Of a stretch of DNA of 64,000 nt, positions 1 to 11,124 are shown piece after piece. Below the pieces are notes generated by a model. That model saw only the letters and a list, made by a program, of their open reading frames with translations, searched no databases and had not been told where the DNA came from. Location: NCBI GenBank assembly GCA_013180625.2, contig SNVD02007156.1, forward strand, positions 1 through 64,000. The letters are read 5' to 3'. The stretch comes from Boswellia sacra (lineage: Eukaryota > Streptophyta > Magnoliopsida > Sapindales > Burseraceae). Position 1 is the first letter of the stretch; each line of letters starts with the position of its first letter. The translations under genes and the position numbers were made by a program.

Positions 1-2147
1 TACTGACGATGGTGGTGATGATGTTCGTGTGCATGTTGACGATGACAATAATGATTACACGGTTCATATTGAGAATGATGTTGAGGGATTGGATGATTTT
101 GTTGTTGATGGGCACAATGTAGCCGGTTCACATTTCGATAATGAGGGAGAACGGGAGATCTTGAATGTTGTGAACCAGGATGAGCCGTTTACCGTGCCTT
201 ATCCAATTCACTCCACACCTACCGTGCCTCCTCCAATTCACTCCACACCTACCGTGCCTCCTCCAATTCACTCCACACCTACTCGTCCAGTATATGGCCA
301 TCAGGAAGATCCGATGTCGAATAATGACAGCTCTCAGGCTAACACATTCAGGTGGATGCCGCCTATCATCTATCCACCCTCCACAGATGCCGATGATGCC
401 TCATCATTTGTAGTTGACGAGATTGAGGTTGGGGTTGGACAGATGTTTAACAGCAAAACGGAGCTTTGAGAGAAGTTAGCGATGTTGGCATTAAGACGAA
501 ACTTTCAATTCAAGGTGAGGAACTCCAACGCCACAAGGTTTGAGGTTGTATGTCGTGCTGAATCTTGTAAATGGCGTTTACGTGCCATAAAGGTGGCCGA
601 TTCACATTTCTTCCAAGTGAAAACGTATAAGAACCACCACACGTGCTCCGGAGCCGGACTTCACCCAGTTCACAAACAGGCTACTGCACATGTCATTGGC
701 AAACATATTAAGAGCAAATTCGTTGAGGCATCGAGAATATATCGTCCAAAGGATATTATGTCCGATGTTTAGGAGTCATTGGGTGTTAACATCACGTACA
801 ATAAGGCATGGAGGGCAAAGGAGGTAGCTTTGCAAGAACTTCACGGATCTCATGATGAATCATTCACATTACTCCCTCAGTACATGTACATGATTGAGAA
901 AGCAAACCCGGGGACCAAAACGTCGTTAGAAACTGATGAGGATAACCATTTCAGATACTTTTTCATGAGTATGGGCGCCTCGATTGCTGGATTTGCATCG
1001 TCAATTAGGCCAGTTATTGCAGTTGATGGTTCCTTTTTAAAAGGGAAATATAGGGGTACAAAGTTTTTGGCTTCTTGTATGGATGGTAATAAACAAATAT
1101 ACCCCTTGGCATTTGGAATTGGGCATTCTGAAAATGATGACTCCTGGAACTGGTTCATGAGACAGTTGCGTGATCATGTTGTACAAAATGTCCAAGATCT
1201 TGTCTTCATTTCTGACTGTCATCGTAGTATTGAACGTGCTGTGGTTGCAGTTTTTCCTAATGCACTGCATGGATTGTGCACTCATCATCTCAAGGGTAAC
1301 TTGAAGGCAACGTTCAAGGACCAGACTTTGTTGGAATTGTACTACCGCGCTGCAAGGACATATCATTGTGCTGATTTCAACTATCATATGCGACAAATTG
1401 AATCGCATATGCCAGCAGCAGCAATTTATCTTCGAGAGATCGGAGTCGAGAAATGGGCACGTTCACAGTTTCATGGTCGGCGGTATAACATAATGACAAC
1501 AAATATTGCTGAGTCGATGAACAGCTGTTTGCGACACCATCGATTTCTCCCGGTGACGTTGTTAGCTGATTATTTTCGGGCCAACTTGCAGAAATGGTTC
1601 TATGAGCGTCGACAGCTCTTTGCTAACTCAGAATCACATCTCTCACCCTGGGCAAACAAGTTGATAGAGGAGCGTTTAAAAGAAGGAGATCGTATGAGGG
1701 TTAGTGGTATATCTCTTACTATGTATGAGGTTAGAGGCAACGACAGTGTTTGCATAGTTGACATGCACGCGCGTACATGCACGTGCCGTGTGTTTGATCT
1801 TGACCAGCTTCCGTGTGCACATGTATTAGCGGTATGCAAACGTATGAATCTCCTTACATGCCATGATTACTGTGCCCATTGGTATACCACCGAAACATTA
1901 TTACATGCATATGCTCTCCCAGTAGTTCCTGTTGGAGTTAGTGAGGATTGGGTGGTTCCTGAGGAGGTTCGCAGTAGAGTGGTTCTCCCGCCAGTGATGA
2001 GGAGACCAGCCGGTCGTCTCCGGAGGGTCCTCTCGAATCCCTTCTGTCGGTGAGTCTAGCTCCTCTCGATCTTGCGGGCGTTGTGGAAGTTCCGGGCACA
2101 ATCGTCAAACATGCCGAAACCCAGTTCCGCTGCATGACAGGGGATGA
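1..2147 (+). pseudogene. MURA-type MULE transposase, 5'-truncated by the window and inactivated
   Basis: This would be the DDE transposase that cuts and moves the element. In order it shows an acidic linker with imperfect PPIHSTPT repeats (about 190-280), a MuDR-type DNA-binding domain (about 425-680), the MULE transposase core with VIAVDGSFLKGKYRG (about 1010-1060), CTHHLKGN (about 1280), a SWIM zinc finger of the form CTCRVFDLDQLPCAHVLAVC (about 1775-1840), and a C-terminal CCHC knuckle (CGRCGSSGHNRQTC, about 2070-2115). Three lesions are visible against copy 2: a TGA at 467-469 where copy 2 has CGA, a TAG at 770-772 where copy 2 has CAG, and a frameshift near 2010-2040 that separates the knuckle from the rest. 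Otherwise the frame is continuous. The start codon lies outside the window. Confidence 0.9.
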
Positions 2148-2385
2148 TGTATACCAAATGTGTAAACCAAATGTTGATGTTTGCAACATTGTCTTTTTTT
2201 TTTTTTTTTTTAACAAATCCTAAGCTTTTGAAAATAATATATTTTGGGTGTTGGATTTTGGCACTGTAAAGCAGTATTATTGTATTAAACACATCTTTAT
2301 GGGCGTTGTTGTTAAACAAAATAATCTTACCTGACGCCCAACCGAAAAATAATTTGGTATCTGATTCGAAATCTCTAAGAAACAA

Positions 2386-2881
2386 GTGTTCTGTCCAATC
2401 GCTCGATGACACTCGACGGTATAAACTCGACGCTCGACTTAATTAGCGGAACAGAAAATGAAATGAAATGAAGGGAATGAAAATGAAAAAAACGAATGTT
2501 CGGCCTAAACGCTCGACGCAACTCGAAGGTATAACTCGACGCTCGATCTACACGACACACAGCCCCTCGAAGCTCGATCATATTGAACACGAACACGCGA
2601 AGCTCGATCAACACGTCACACGAACACTCGAAGCCCGACCAACACGTCACACGAACACTCGAAGCACCACACGTCACACGAACACTCGAAGCGCGATCAA
2701 CCGGTCAGACAAACACTCGAAGCGCGGTTCACTTCGTCACACCAACACTCGAAGCTCGAGCACACGTCAGACAAACACTCGAAGAGCGACTAAACCTGTC
2801 ACACGACCACTCGACGCTCGAGCTCACGGCACACGAAGACTCGAACCTCGACTCTCGACCTCCGGAGGGTCTATAACGTAA
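2386..2881. repeat. Internal TIR-like CTCGA array (arm 1)
   Basis: Short units of the form aacactcgaagctcgatcaa / cacgtcacacga are repeated irregularly. The block opens with agtgttctgtccaatcgctcg, which closely resembles the inner part of the terminal repeat at 10431-10460. It lies just 3' of the transposase and reads in the opposite sense to the array at 3296-3440, forming an internal inverted pair around the promoter region of the Ulp1-like gene. Reading frames through it are by-products of the repeat. Copy 2 has the equivalent at about 51180-51730. Confidence 0.75.
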
Positions 2882-3295
2882 TTTGCCTCGTCTCGACCCT
2901 CGACCCGCGACTCGCGATGACTGACACGTGGGGAGCTCGAACTTTGGGGTTTAAAAAGTTCTAGTTCTACCGTCACTTCCCGCTTCACTGCCATTTACTC
3001 CTACAAACCGTTTCAACTCTCCAAACTCACAGTTACGCACAGACAGCGGTTGGGACGCAAACAGATGCGCAGCGACAATCATCTCAACTCCCGGCGACCA
3101 CAGCACCGATCGGCATTCAGGTACGGCGTTTATTTACCGGCCATGCATGTTGTTTTCACTAGTTCAGTGGATTTAGGGCTGTTTAATAATCTTTAGGCCG
3201 TTTATGTTTGTATATGTGATTTGAAAATGTATTGTATGTGGTTGGTTTCGGCTGTCGTTGCCGGAAATTTACAAAAGAGTTATGTTGTGGTAGTG

Positions 3296-3440
3296 ACACA
3301 CTCGACACTCGGCAAATGAGTTTTGTCGAGTGTTGTCGAGATATGTCTAGTGTTGTCGAGACATGTCGAGTGTAGTCGTGTTATGTCGAGTCTTGTCGAG
3401 TTTGTCGTGTTTCGTCGAGCTTTATCGAGCGTTTAGGCAG
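3296..3440. repeat. Internal TIR-like GTCGAG array (arm 2)
   Basis: Tandem-like tgtcgag units (tgtcgagtgttgtcgag and variants) end in gcgtttaggcagaatgc, the reverse complement of the gttctgccaaacgctcg-type motif of the TIR. The array sits immediately upstream of the Ulp1-like gene, whose ATG is at 3532. The equivalent in copy 2 is 50550-50680. Confidence 0.7.
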
Positions 3441-3531
3441 AATGCATGCTTTGTGGCTGTTTTTGGCTGTTTTTTTGCCTTTTTGTTTCATATTGAACTA
3501 TAATGGACTTCTTTTTGCCAATTTGAAGCAA

Positions 3532-6500
3532 ATGGCTGGTGAATTTGGACTGTCCTTCACGCTTAAGACACCGGATACGGAACACTACCAGGCCGTGGTC
3601 ACAAACATGGCAGGTTGGGACTGTATACAATGGATCCGGGCGAGCTTCAGTGCGAGGCAGAAGGAGATGTTTCGTGCAACATGTTTCGGATTTCTCCTAG
3701 ACATCCGTCGGCTCTCCTTTCCGTCTCAGTTGGCGCACCACGTGCTTCAGTGGGAGGTTAACACCGTGGGGTACGACCGGGAGATGTGGTTCCTTGTTGA
3801 AGGTAAAAAATTGGTTTTCATGTACAATGTTGTTACAAAGTCATAGTTTTGCACGTATGATATTTTTAGTTATTTAACTGTAACATCGTTGTCATCTTAT
3901 GTAATTTTTTTCCTTATTTGCAGGACGACTCATTCGTTTTTCTGCGCACGAGTTCGGTTTGATAACCGGCTTACGATTTGCTTCCACGGTGCCACCAATA
4001 CCGACGATGTTGCATCCGTGCCGATTGTTGGATACATACTTCGATGGCATGGACTTGGATCTCATCACTTTGTATGAAAATCTTAAGAATATGAATGTGT
4101 CTCGTATGCCAGACGAGGATGTCGTGAAGCTAGGCGTGTACTACGTGCTTGAGCGTTTCTTCATGGCCCGGGATAGACGCCGACACGTGTCTAGGACATG
4201 GTTGAATTTTGTGGACAGACTGGATGAATTTAATACGTATCCATGGGGTTCGTTGTCCTACGAAAAGACATTGGGCTCGATGAAGAGGGCTTTGGTTGGG
4301 AGGTTAGAAAATTACAAGAGGCGAGCCCAAGCGAAGACGAGGCAGGTGGAGCGCTATAACTTGGAGGGGTGCCCGTACGCCTTTCAGGTACGTTCTGCTA
4401 TCCATGAGTGTGACCGTGTTGATTTCTGTTTGATGTAATTTTAGTCCATGTCACTAACTAACCTGTTCGATGTAATTAAGGTTTGGTTGTACGAGGCCGT
4501 GCCTTACTTTGGCACACATTTTGGTACAGTGCCACAGGAATGCGCGGCGAGGATACCACGGTTGTTGAAGTGGGAGACAGTTAAGACCCCGTCCCAGAAC
4601 GCTACCTACACTGATATACTGAGGGTTAGGAGGCGGGTTAGTACGAATCCTGTGTTACATCGAATTGTCTTGTTTTTTGTTCAACCAAAAACTGATAACA
4701 GTTTCGCGTGATCTGATTATATGTTGACGCAGGCTAGGCCGCTCGTCGTTTTAGAGCCGTCCGTTGTGGAGCAGCAGACGGAGTGGTATGCACGGCTCAA
4801 TGAAGTAGTTGGCATCCGTAGAGGTGCACATGTGGCTTGGGCAACAGCTACGGATGCTCCTTTACTGGCGGCGGAGAGCATTGAGCCACTTCCTGCTGAG
4901 GCGGCTGCAGCTCCACCTCCGGAAGGACCAGCAGCTCCACCTCCGGAGGGCCCATTAGGTCCACATCCAGAGGGTCCAGCAGGACCACCCCCTGAGGGAC
5001 CGGGACCAGCAGCTCCACCTCCGGAGGGTCTATCAGCACCACCTCCGGAGGGTCCGCCAGCTCCACCTCCGGAGGGTCCATCAGCACCACCTCCGGAGGG
5101 TCTGCCAGCTCCACCTCCTGAGGGACCGGGACCAGCAGCTCCACCTCCGGAGGGTCCATCAGCACCACCTCCGGAGGGTCCGCCAGCTCCACCTCCGGAG
5201 GGTCCATCAGCACCACCTCCGGAGGGTCTGCCAGCTCCACCTCCTGAGGGACCGTCAGCTCCACCTCCTGAGCTCTCATCCGCTTCACCTCCTGCTGGCA
5301 TCAGTTCCCCTGTTGACCCGGATGTGGTTGCAGCAACAGACACGGACAGTCCTGACATGGACGTAGGGCCTGGCAGTCCACCGCTGGAGCCTTTAAGTCC
5401 ACTGCCAGAGCCGTTCCATAGTTCCGGAGCTCCAGGAGCATCGACGACGGCGTCGGGTCGGCAGGTAAGAAATGCCAGTCGGCATTAATATTCTTGTACG
5501 TATACATTTGCTGCTCTGTTGGTTAATGAAGACCCTTGTTACAATTCTCATGCAGGTGCCGCCGGTCCATGACGACTTCCAGAGCACAGTTTTGCGTGAA
5601 CTTGCTCTGTTACGGGCGGAGAACAGGGAAATGCGTGAGGAGATAGCTCGTCTCCGCGAGGCCGTTCTGGACCTCGGTGCGAACTTCGGAAACGATGACA
5701 CGGTACTTTCCAATATTTACATACTGGATTTTGACCTGTTCCACACACGCTTAAGCTGATGGTTATGTTTGTCTGATTTCAGGATTCAGATGCTGATTCC
5801 GACGGAGGTCCGGGTGATGACGGTGATGGTCCGCCGCCCGCGATTCCTGATTCCGTTAACCGGAATGTTCCTGCAGCCGATGCTCCTCCGGCAGCCTTAG
5901 TTTCACGCAGGGGTCGCCGCCTCCTACCAGCAAAGCATAAGCGGAGCCCCTTTGTCAGTCCACCAGGTAGGAAGAGGCCGAGGGTTCAGCAGCAGGAGGA
6001 AGCCACTGACCAGCAGCAGCCACAGCCCTCGGAGGAAGCCGCAGACCAGCAGCAGCCACAGTCAGAGGCCCCTTTACAATCCGAGGCGCCTATTGCTCAG
6101 TCGGAAGACAATCGATCTCAGTGGCCATCAGCAGATGTAGGAACTGGTCTCATTTTGTGCCCTCCGGTTCCACTTTTCGACCCACGTGCCCTGATAGCAG
6201 AAGTTGACATGAAGGGATTCCACGCGTGGCTGGCGGACGACACCAGAACAGATCGCGCTGAGTTGGCAGTCTTCAGCGCAGATCGTAAGTTCTTCACGAC
6301 GCTGATCAGCCCATCAGAATGGCTTGAAGCTGAGGTACTTTCATATCATCTCTGGCTGTCGAATATTGCTATATACAATTGGATTCCTTATTGATAGCAA
6401 TTGTTGTTTTCAGCACATAGACAGCTACTTGTGGGTTCTACGGTGCAGAGCTCGCGCCGTGACCAGACCTGGTGTACAGAGGTCTGCTTTCCTCGACACC

Positions 6501-7409
6501 ACTTTTTGGGTACGTAAATCGTAGACATCTTACATTAACAATTTGTCACTTGAAATTTATGATTCCTTCAATGCGCTAACTGAACTCATGAACTTGCAGT
6601 TGAAATTGAAGTCGTTGTGGGCGCTATACTCGGAAAGATTGGACGACATTACCTGGGCAAATGAGGAGGACATGGTCCAGTATATCCTAGGACAGGTGCC
6701 CCTCGCTGGAACACCATGGGTCGACGTTGACAGGGTGAGAACATTTATATTCACTGAATTAGCATGTGCCATCTTATTTAAAATGTTGTGATTCATTTCC
6801 ATTTCCGTGTTGTCAATTCGTTTTCAGCTCTATCTCCCAGTTCACCTCACCGATGATCATTGGGTGGCAGCAGAGGTGCATTTGAATCGCCGTCAGATTT
6901 CCATATACGACTCATCTATTGGGCATACTTCTACGGACATAGTCATGCAGACAGTCCGGTGCCTCGCTGAGCTACTACCCCGTATGGTGTCAATGGAGGT
7001 TTACGGTATTCCTGACTATCCCACAACCCCATTTGACATTATGCGAATCGAGGACGTGGAGCAGGTGCCACAGCAGGAGCCTGGGGGAGGGGCATGCGGC
7101 GTGTACTGTTTGAAGTACATCGAGTTCCTAGCGGGGGGCGTTCCACTGACCGAGATTAAGGCATTCCAGGACGACGAATGCCGGGAGAGAATGGCATTAC
7201 ATCTTTGGCTCAGCCGCGAAAACCCACAAGAGGCGGCCCCGCCCATCCTGGTGCCCTACGACATCAAGGCGCTGTTGCCTCAACCGGTAGTGCCTGCTGA
7301 TGTTGCAGCTGCTGATGTTGCAGGCACTACCGCGACTGGACATGATGTGTCAGGAGATGTTATGACCACTATTGCCCATGACGACGTTGATTCAGCGAAG
7401 GTCAAGTAG
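3532..7409 (+). CDS. MULE-borne Ulp1-like (C48) protease with DUF1985-like N-terminus, intact
   Basis: My model is join(3532..3802, 3924..4387, 4481..4636, 4733..5464, 5556..5702, 5783..6334, 6414..6509, 6600..6734, 6828..7409). All nine exons have GT donors and AG acceptors, the total is 3135 nt, and it stays open for 1044 residues. The order is a DUF1985-like domain (residues about 1-300, with CFGFLLDIRRL and YPWGSLSYEKTLGSMK), a proline-rich repeat (about 350-480), a short coiled coil (LRELALLRAENREMREEIARL), a Q-rich low-complexity stretch with a basic patch (KRSPFVSPPGRKRPR), and the C48 protease domain with candidate catalytic H862 (DDHW), D879 (IYDS), Q933 or Q934, and C941 (GACGVY). 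The family cleaves SUMO-like modifiers, but the substrate here is unknown. In copy 2 the same gene is broken. Confidence 0.85.
4905..5280 (+). repeat. Coding minisatellite, proline-rich
   Basis: Units of about 24 bp (ccacctccggagggtccatc and variants) encode APPPEGPS / APPPEGLP and are arranged in higher-order blocks of roughly 125 bp containing PPPEGPGPAAPPPEG. It lies wholly in exon 4 of the Ulp1-like gene and keeps the frame. Copy 2 has a shorter, more irregular version at 48820-49110. The long minus-strand GGA-rich reading frames here are by-products. Confidence 0.9.
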
Positions 7410-7614
7410 CAGCCGAGCACGTTGGGACCATGAGATCACCTATTTTTTTTGTATATATTATGTTTAGTTAAACAAAATTGTTTTTTTTTGTTTTTGGACA
7501 CTAACACATTATTGTATAGTACATGTTTTTTATAGTAGCACATGGTTACGATGTATAGTTGTACGAAAACTTGTAAATACACAATATTCTATAGTGACAT
7601 TATTTAATGGACTA
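7410..7614. other. 3' flank of the Ulp1-like gene
   Basis: AT-rich, with no coding signal. It is alignable with 46503-46707 in copy 2, so it belongs to the MULE. It probably holds the 3' UTR and polyadenylation region. Confidence 0.5.
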
Positions 7615-7911
7615 ATCACACATACCTCCCCTGGGCTTTAGCTTAATTTCATTCATAAACACTGTTTACCATTTTCCATTATACGATACCCCTTACTTTT
7701 TTGAAATTAATCATCGAAACCCCTTCCGTCAGTTTTGCCGTTAATTGTATGAAAATAAATGTAATGAATAAGGGAAAAAAAGTAAACCCATCTAATTAGT
7801 TCTGCTGGCCAGTCTCACGGGAGCTGCTCACAGAACCCAAGTGCTCTTCGCTGCCTCCCCTGCACTGCGCACGCTGATAGCAAGAGTTCAGTTGAGTTGA
7901 GTTGATGCAAA

Positions 7912-10118
7912 ATGAAGTTTAACATAGCAAACCCAACCACTGGTTGCCACAACAAGCTTGAGATAGATGACGATCAGAAGCCCGAGTCTTTTTAGATAGG
8001 AGGAGCTCCCAAGAATTTAGTACAGATGCTCTGGGGTCTACAATTCATGGATATGTTTTTAAGATCATGGGAGGCTGCGACAAGCAAGGATTCCCAATGG
8101 AACTGGGAGTTCTGACTCCTGGTCGTGTTCATCTTTTGCTTCAAAGAGGAACCTGTTGACCCAGGTATGGCAACCCAAGAGGGGGGGTGATTTGGGTTTT
8201 TATTTATCAAAATGGATTTGTAAAACTTTTCTTGAATAACCAAAATTAGTTTACTCTATCTTTATTAGTTTACTCTTTCTTTAGGAATAAAGGTGAAGAA
8301 TATGAAATTAGAAGTTATGAAAGATGCAAAGAGAATAACAATAACGAACAATCACAAGTGCAAATAAATATAAAGAGATAGCGATAGAGAGAGTGCAAAC
8401 TCAATTTACGTGGTTCGGCAAACCTTGCCTACGTCCACGGGCTCCTAGCTCCAAGCTAGGCTTTCCACTGAGTTGTAAAAATCTTTACAATTGCTTGATG
8501 AACAACAACACCAAGACTTTTTCTTCAACTCTTGACAACACTACACCAAGAGTTCTTCTTGATGAACAACCTCACTGAGGTAACTTTCTTCAACTCTTCA
8601 TAACACCACACCAAGAGTTCTCTCAAGGATAACTTTTATCCTTTACAAGGAGATCTCACTCTCACCACAGTACAAGAACGAATAAAAAAACAGCAGCCAC
8701 AAAAGCACAACTCTATTCAAAGAGTAGATAAAGAATATAAAAGTTCTGTAGACTTGATATTTCTCTTGTTTTTTGCTTGCTAGATGCCTCTCTTGCTCTG
8801 TTTGAATCCATGGGAGAAGGGCTCCTTTTATAGGCAATTTGATTGAACTTAATCAAGTTAAGACACCAACTCCAAATTTTCTGCCCACCATAAAAAACGT
8901 AATCTTGTCTGCCACTTTTTTCAATGTTCTGTTTGAAATTTGAAAATCTGCAACAACCAAGTCATTTGGATATTTGTAGCTCAAGATATGGCCAAAACAC
9001 CATTCGGCGCTCATGTGAATTGATTTTTCTTCCATATGTCAGTCCACCGATTTGCATGTGTATTATGTCGGCCTTCCGTTTCAAATTTGAATTTCTTCAA
9101 AGAATATAAAATGTGATCCATTGAATCATCTTTCCAATGCCACAAGAATCAAGTCATTTGGATATCTCTAGCTCAAGATATGGATAACAAATCATTCGGT
9201 ACTCATATGAGTTGATTTTTCTTCTCTGTGTCAGTCCACCAAATTGCATGTCAATTATGTCGGCCTTCCATTTGAAATTTGAATTTCTTCTAAACATATA
9301 AAATGTGCCCCATTAAGTCCTTTTTTCAATGCCACAATAATCAAGTCATTTTTATATTTCTATCTCAAGATATGTCCAAAAGAGTATTCGGTGCTCATGT
9401 CAGTTGCTTCCGTTTGTCTTTCAAATTGCATAATAATTTGGACAACCTTACACTTGAAATTTGAATTTCTTTAAAACGTATGAAATGTTATAAATTGAGT
9501 AAACTTTCCAAAGGGTCAAGAATCACTTCATTTGGACATCTGTAGAAAAATATATGACCAATTGATTGAACATTGCTCATGTGACGCATTCCTTGAATCA
9601 AACCTTGTTCTTCAACTTTTGTGCCTTTAACATGTAGTATTCTCCTTTGGCTTCAACACTACTTTTGTGCCTTAACATGTAGTATTCTCCTTTGGCTTCA
9701 ACACTTCATTTTAATAAGCCCCATCTTGATTTTGCAATTATTTCAATAATCTTATTCTTGCGCATAAATATAATCTCAATGAATCAATGTGTATTGTTAT
9801 CATCAAAATTATCATGTAGCCTTAGGGCTAACAATCTCCCCTTACTTCAGAGGTTATGGAAGGCGCAATGGAGAGCGAACGAGGAAATCTGTTCGTGGAT
9901 GCATTGTAAATCAAGATCTGTCTGTATTGAACTTGGTTATAGTTAAGAAGGATGAGAACGATCTACCTGGGTTGACAGACAGTGGAAACCCAACGATGAG
10001 CGGTCCAAAAAGGGTATCCCAAATTAGGAAGCTTTTTAGCCTCTCAAAGGAGGATGATGTTCGGAAGTATGTGAACACCTACCACACAACATTCACAACA
10101 ATATCTGGCAAGAAAGTT
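7912..10118 (+). pseudogene. Captured ribosomal protein eS6 (RPS6) fragment, split by an insertion
   Basis: The 5' part starts at the ATG at 7912 ([12 protein letters not shown], then LEIDDDQK), has a stop and frameshifts in the next about 100 bp, and resumes with [17 protein letters not shown] and [17 protein letters not shown] up to 8153. The 3' part begins near 9840 with [15 protein letters not shown] and runs through [19 protein letters not shown] and [16 protein letters not shown] to GKKV at 10118, where the inverted-repeat arm starts. These are hallmarks of plant RPS6. The family protein is about 250 residues, and this covers roughly the first 150. No introns are visible. It cannot make a ribosomal protein. 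Confidence 0.88.
8154..9839. mobile_element. LTR-like or unclassified retroelement insertion inside the RPS6 fragment
   Basis: The insert begins tgttgacccaggtatggc and ends near gggctaacaatctcccc. Its ends TGTTGACCC and GGGCTAACA are nearly inverse, as in LTRs. It contains cgtggttcggca and tgcctacgtccacggg, motifs I recognise from dispersed plant repeats, but no coding domain. It interrupts RPS6 between the codons for GT and CF. I see no clean target-site duplication, so the exact right edge (9833 to 9839) and the class are uncertain. Confidence 0.55.
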
Positions 10119-10304
10119 AGGGGTACCGTATGATGTCACTTAACGGCAAAACTGACAGAAGGGGTGCCCATGATGAATTTCGAAAAAGTCAGGGCTACCG
10201 TATGATGAAATGTAACAAACAGTGTTTCCGAATGAAATTAAGTCAAAACCTTTGGGGGGGGGGTGTCTTTGTGATAGTACATACATGTTTCTCGTGTTTT
10301 CTGG

Positions 10305-11124
10305 TCCAACAACCATTGTATACAATAAGTATGTGTAAACTTTCCATTTCCTGCATGATTGAGACATATCATATCATATAAGTTCCGTGGACAAAAAATA
10401 ATTACGAAATTGCTTGCAAAAGTCCAAAAAATAAGTGTTCTGCCAAACCGCTCGACGACACTCGACAAATTCACTCGACACTCGACGCTTCCTCGAAAGC
10501 TCGACGAAATAGTGTCACGGCTCACGAAACACTCGACATGCATGGTTCGAGACATCTACAGGTCTGTTCCCTTCGTCCGACACTCGACTCTCTACACTCG
10601 ACACACGAACTCTCGACAATCCACAAGACCCTCGACGAAACTCGAACTCGCGACACTCGAACCTAGAATTGACGCAATTTCGAGACACTCGAAACAACCA
10701 TCGGACTTGTCGAGATTCGGTCCCGACAGAACTTCTCGACACTCGACTACACTCGACGACACTCGAACACAGTCGTCTTCTTCGACCTTAGACTGCGAAA
10801 ACCCATTTTTGCACACCGACAGCCAATTTCCAGCATTTTTTTACACAGACGGCACTATCTCTATCCTTAGTTCATATACATAAGCCATTTGTAAGGTATA
10901 TAATTCGAGCTGTTACTGGTTTCCGTTGTTCTGTGTCTTGCTTTACTGTCTTTCTTAAAAAAATTTGTCCGAAGGATATGAAATAACAAGGTTTTGGGAA
11001 TTTATTTTAGGACAGGGGTGTTTTTGTCTTTTAGACACAAAAGTGTCTATGGGATGAAAATATTTCAGAACATGTCCATTTTTCAAACCAGCCCCCTAAA
11101 TTTGTCCATTTTTTCAATTTTCCC
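10305..11124. repeat. Right terminal inverted repeat of MULE copy 1
   Basis: It begins at tccaacaaccattgtatac (inner edge) and ends at the outer motif near ttcaattttccc. It includes a CTCGACACTCGA-rich stretch at 10440-10770 and the outer block with agacacaaaagtgtctatggg (11033-11053). It aligns with both TIRs of copy 2 but lacks about 170 bp present there, around 10900. The adjoining nine bases outside are ttgaaaata. The matching left-hand copy lies outside the window. Confidence 0.85.

Larger units (their letters stand above)
7615..10275. mobile_element. Nested inverted-repeat unit carrying an RPS6 fragment (copy 1)
   Basis: The left arm (about 7615-7760, starting atcacacatacctcccctggg) and the right arm (about 10125-10275) are imperfect inverted repeats of about 150 bp. 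Between them is a captured ribosomal protein S6 sequence, split by an LTR-like insertion. The same unit without the insertion lies in copy 2 at 45538-46502. The design resembles a small Pack-MULE-like element inside the larger MULE. I found no target-site duplication around it. The RPS6 piece runs in the same direction as the MULE genes. Confidence 0.65.
1..11124 (+). mobile_element. Mutator-like element copy 1 (left part outside the window), Ulp1-carrying type
   Basis: The right end matches the TIR of the complete copy at 44463-55758 and finishes in the same terminal motif ctcaattttccc-like sequence at about 11113-11124. The order is transposase (plus), internal CTCGA-rich arrays, Ulp1/DUF1985-like gene (plus), RPS6-carrying inverted-repeat unit, right TIR. 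This is the mirror image of copy 2, so the two elements lie in opposite orientations about 33 kb apart. The left TIR and the left target-site duplication are outside the window. An LTR-like insertion (8154-9839) and a deletion of roughly 170 bp in the right TIR distinguish it from copy 2. MULEs carrying Ulp1-like genes are known in plants (Kaonashi type). Confidence 0.88.

Noticed and set aside
2468..2881. Arg/Thr-rich reading frames in the CTCGA arrays, and similar ones at 10359-10883, 44898-45437 and 54853-55273
   Set aside because: They follow from a short DNA repeat that is open in several frames on both strands. There is no codon or domain signal.
2386..2881. CTCGA arrays as a CRISPR-like array
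   Set aside because: Units are irregular and have no spacer structure, and the DNA is plant nuclear. They belong to MULE terminal and internal repeats.
4717..5358. Gly/Ser-rich minus-strand frame of 213 codons
   Set aside because: Antisense shadow of the proline-rich exon of the Ulp1-like gene.
8154..9839. Clear solo LTR with target-site duplication
   Set aside because: The ends look LTR-like, but the five bases on either side (gaacc and atctc or tctcc) do not match, so only a tentative class was given.
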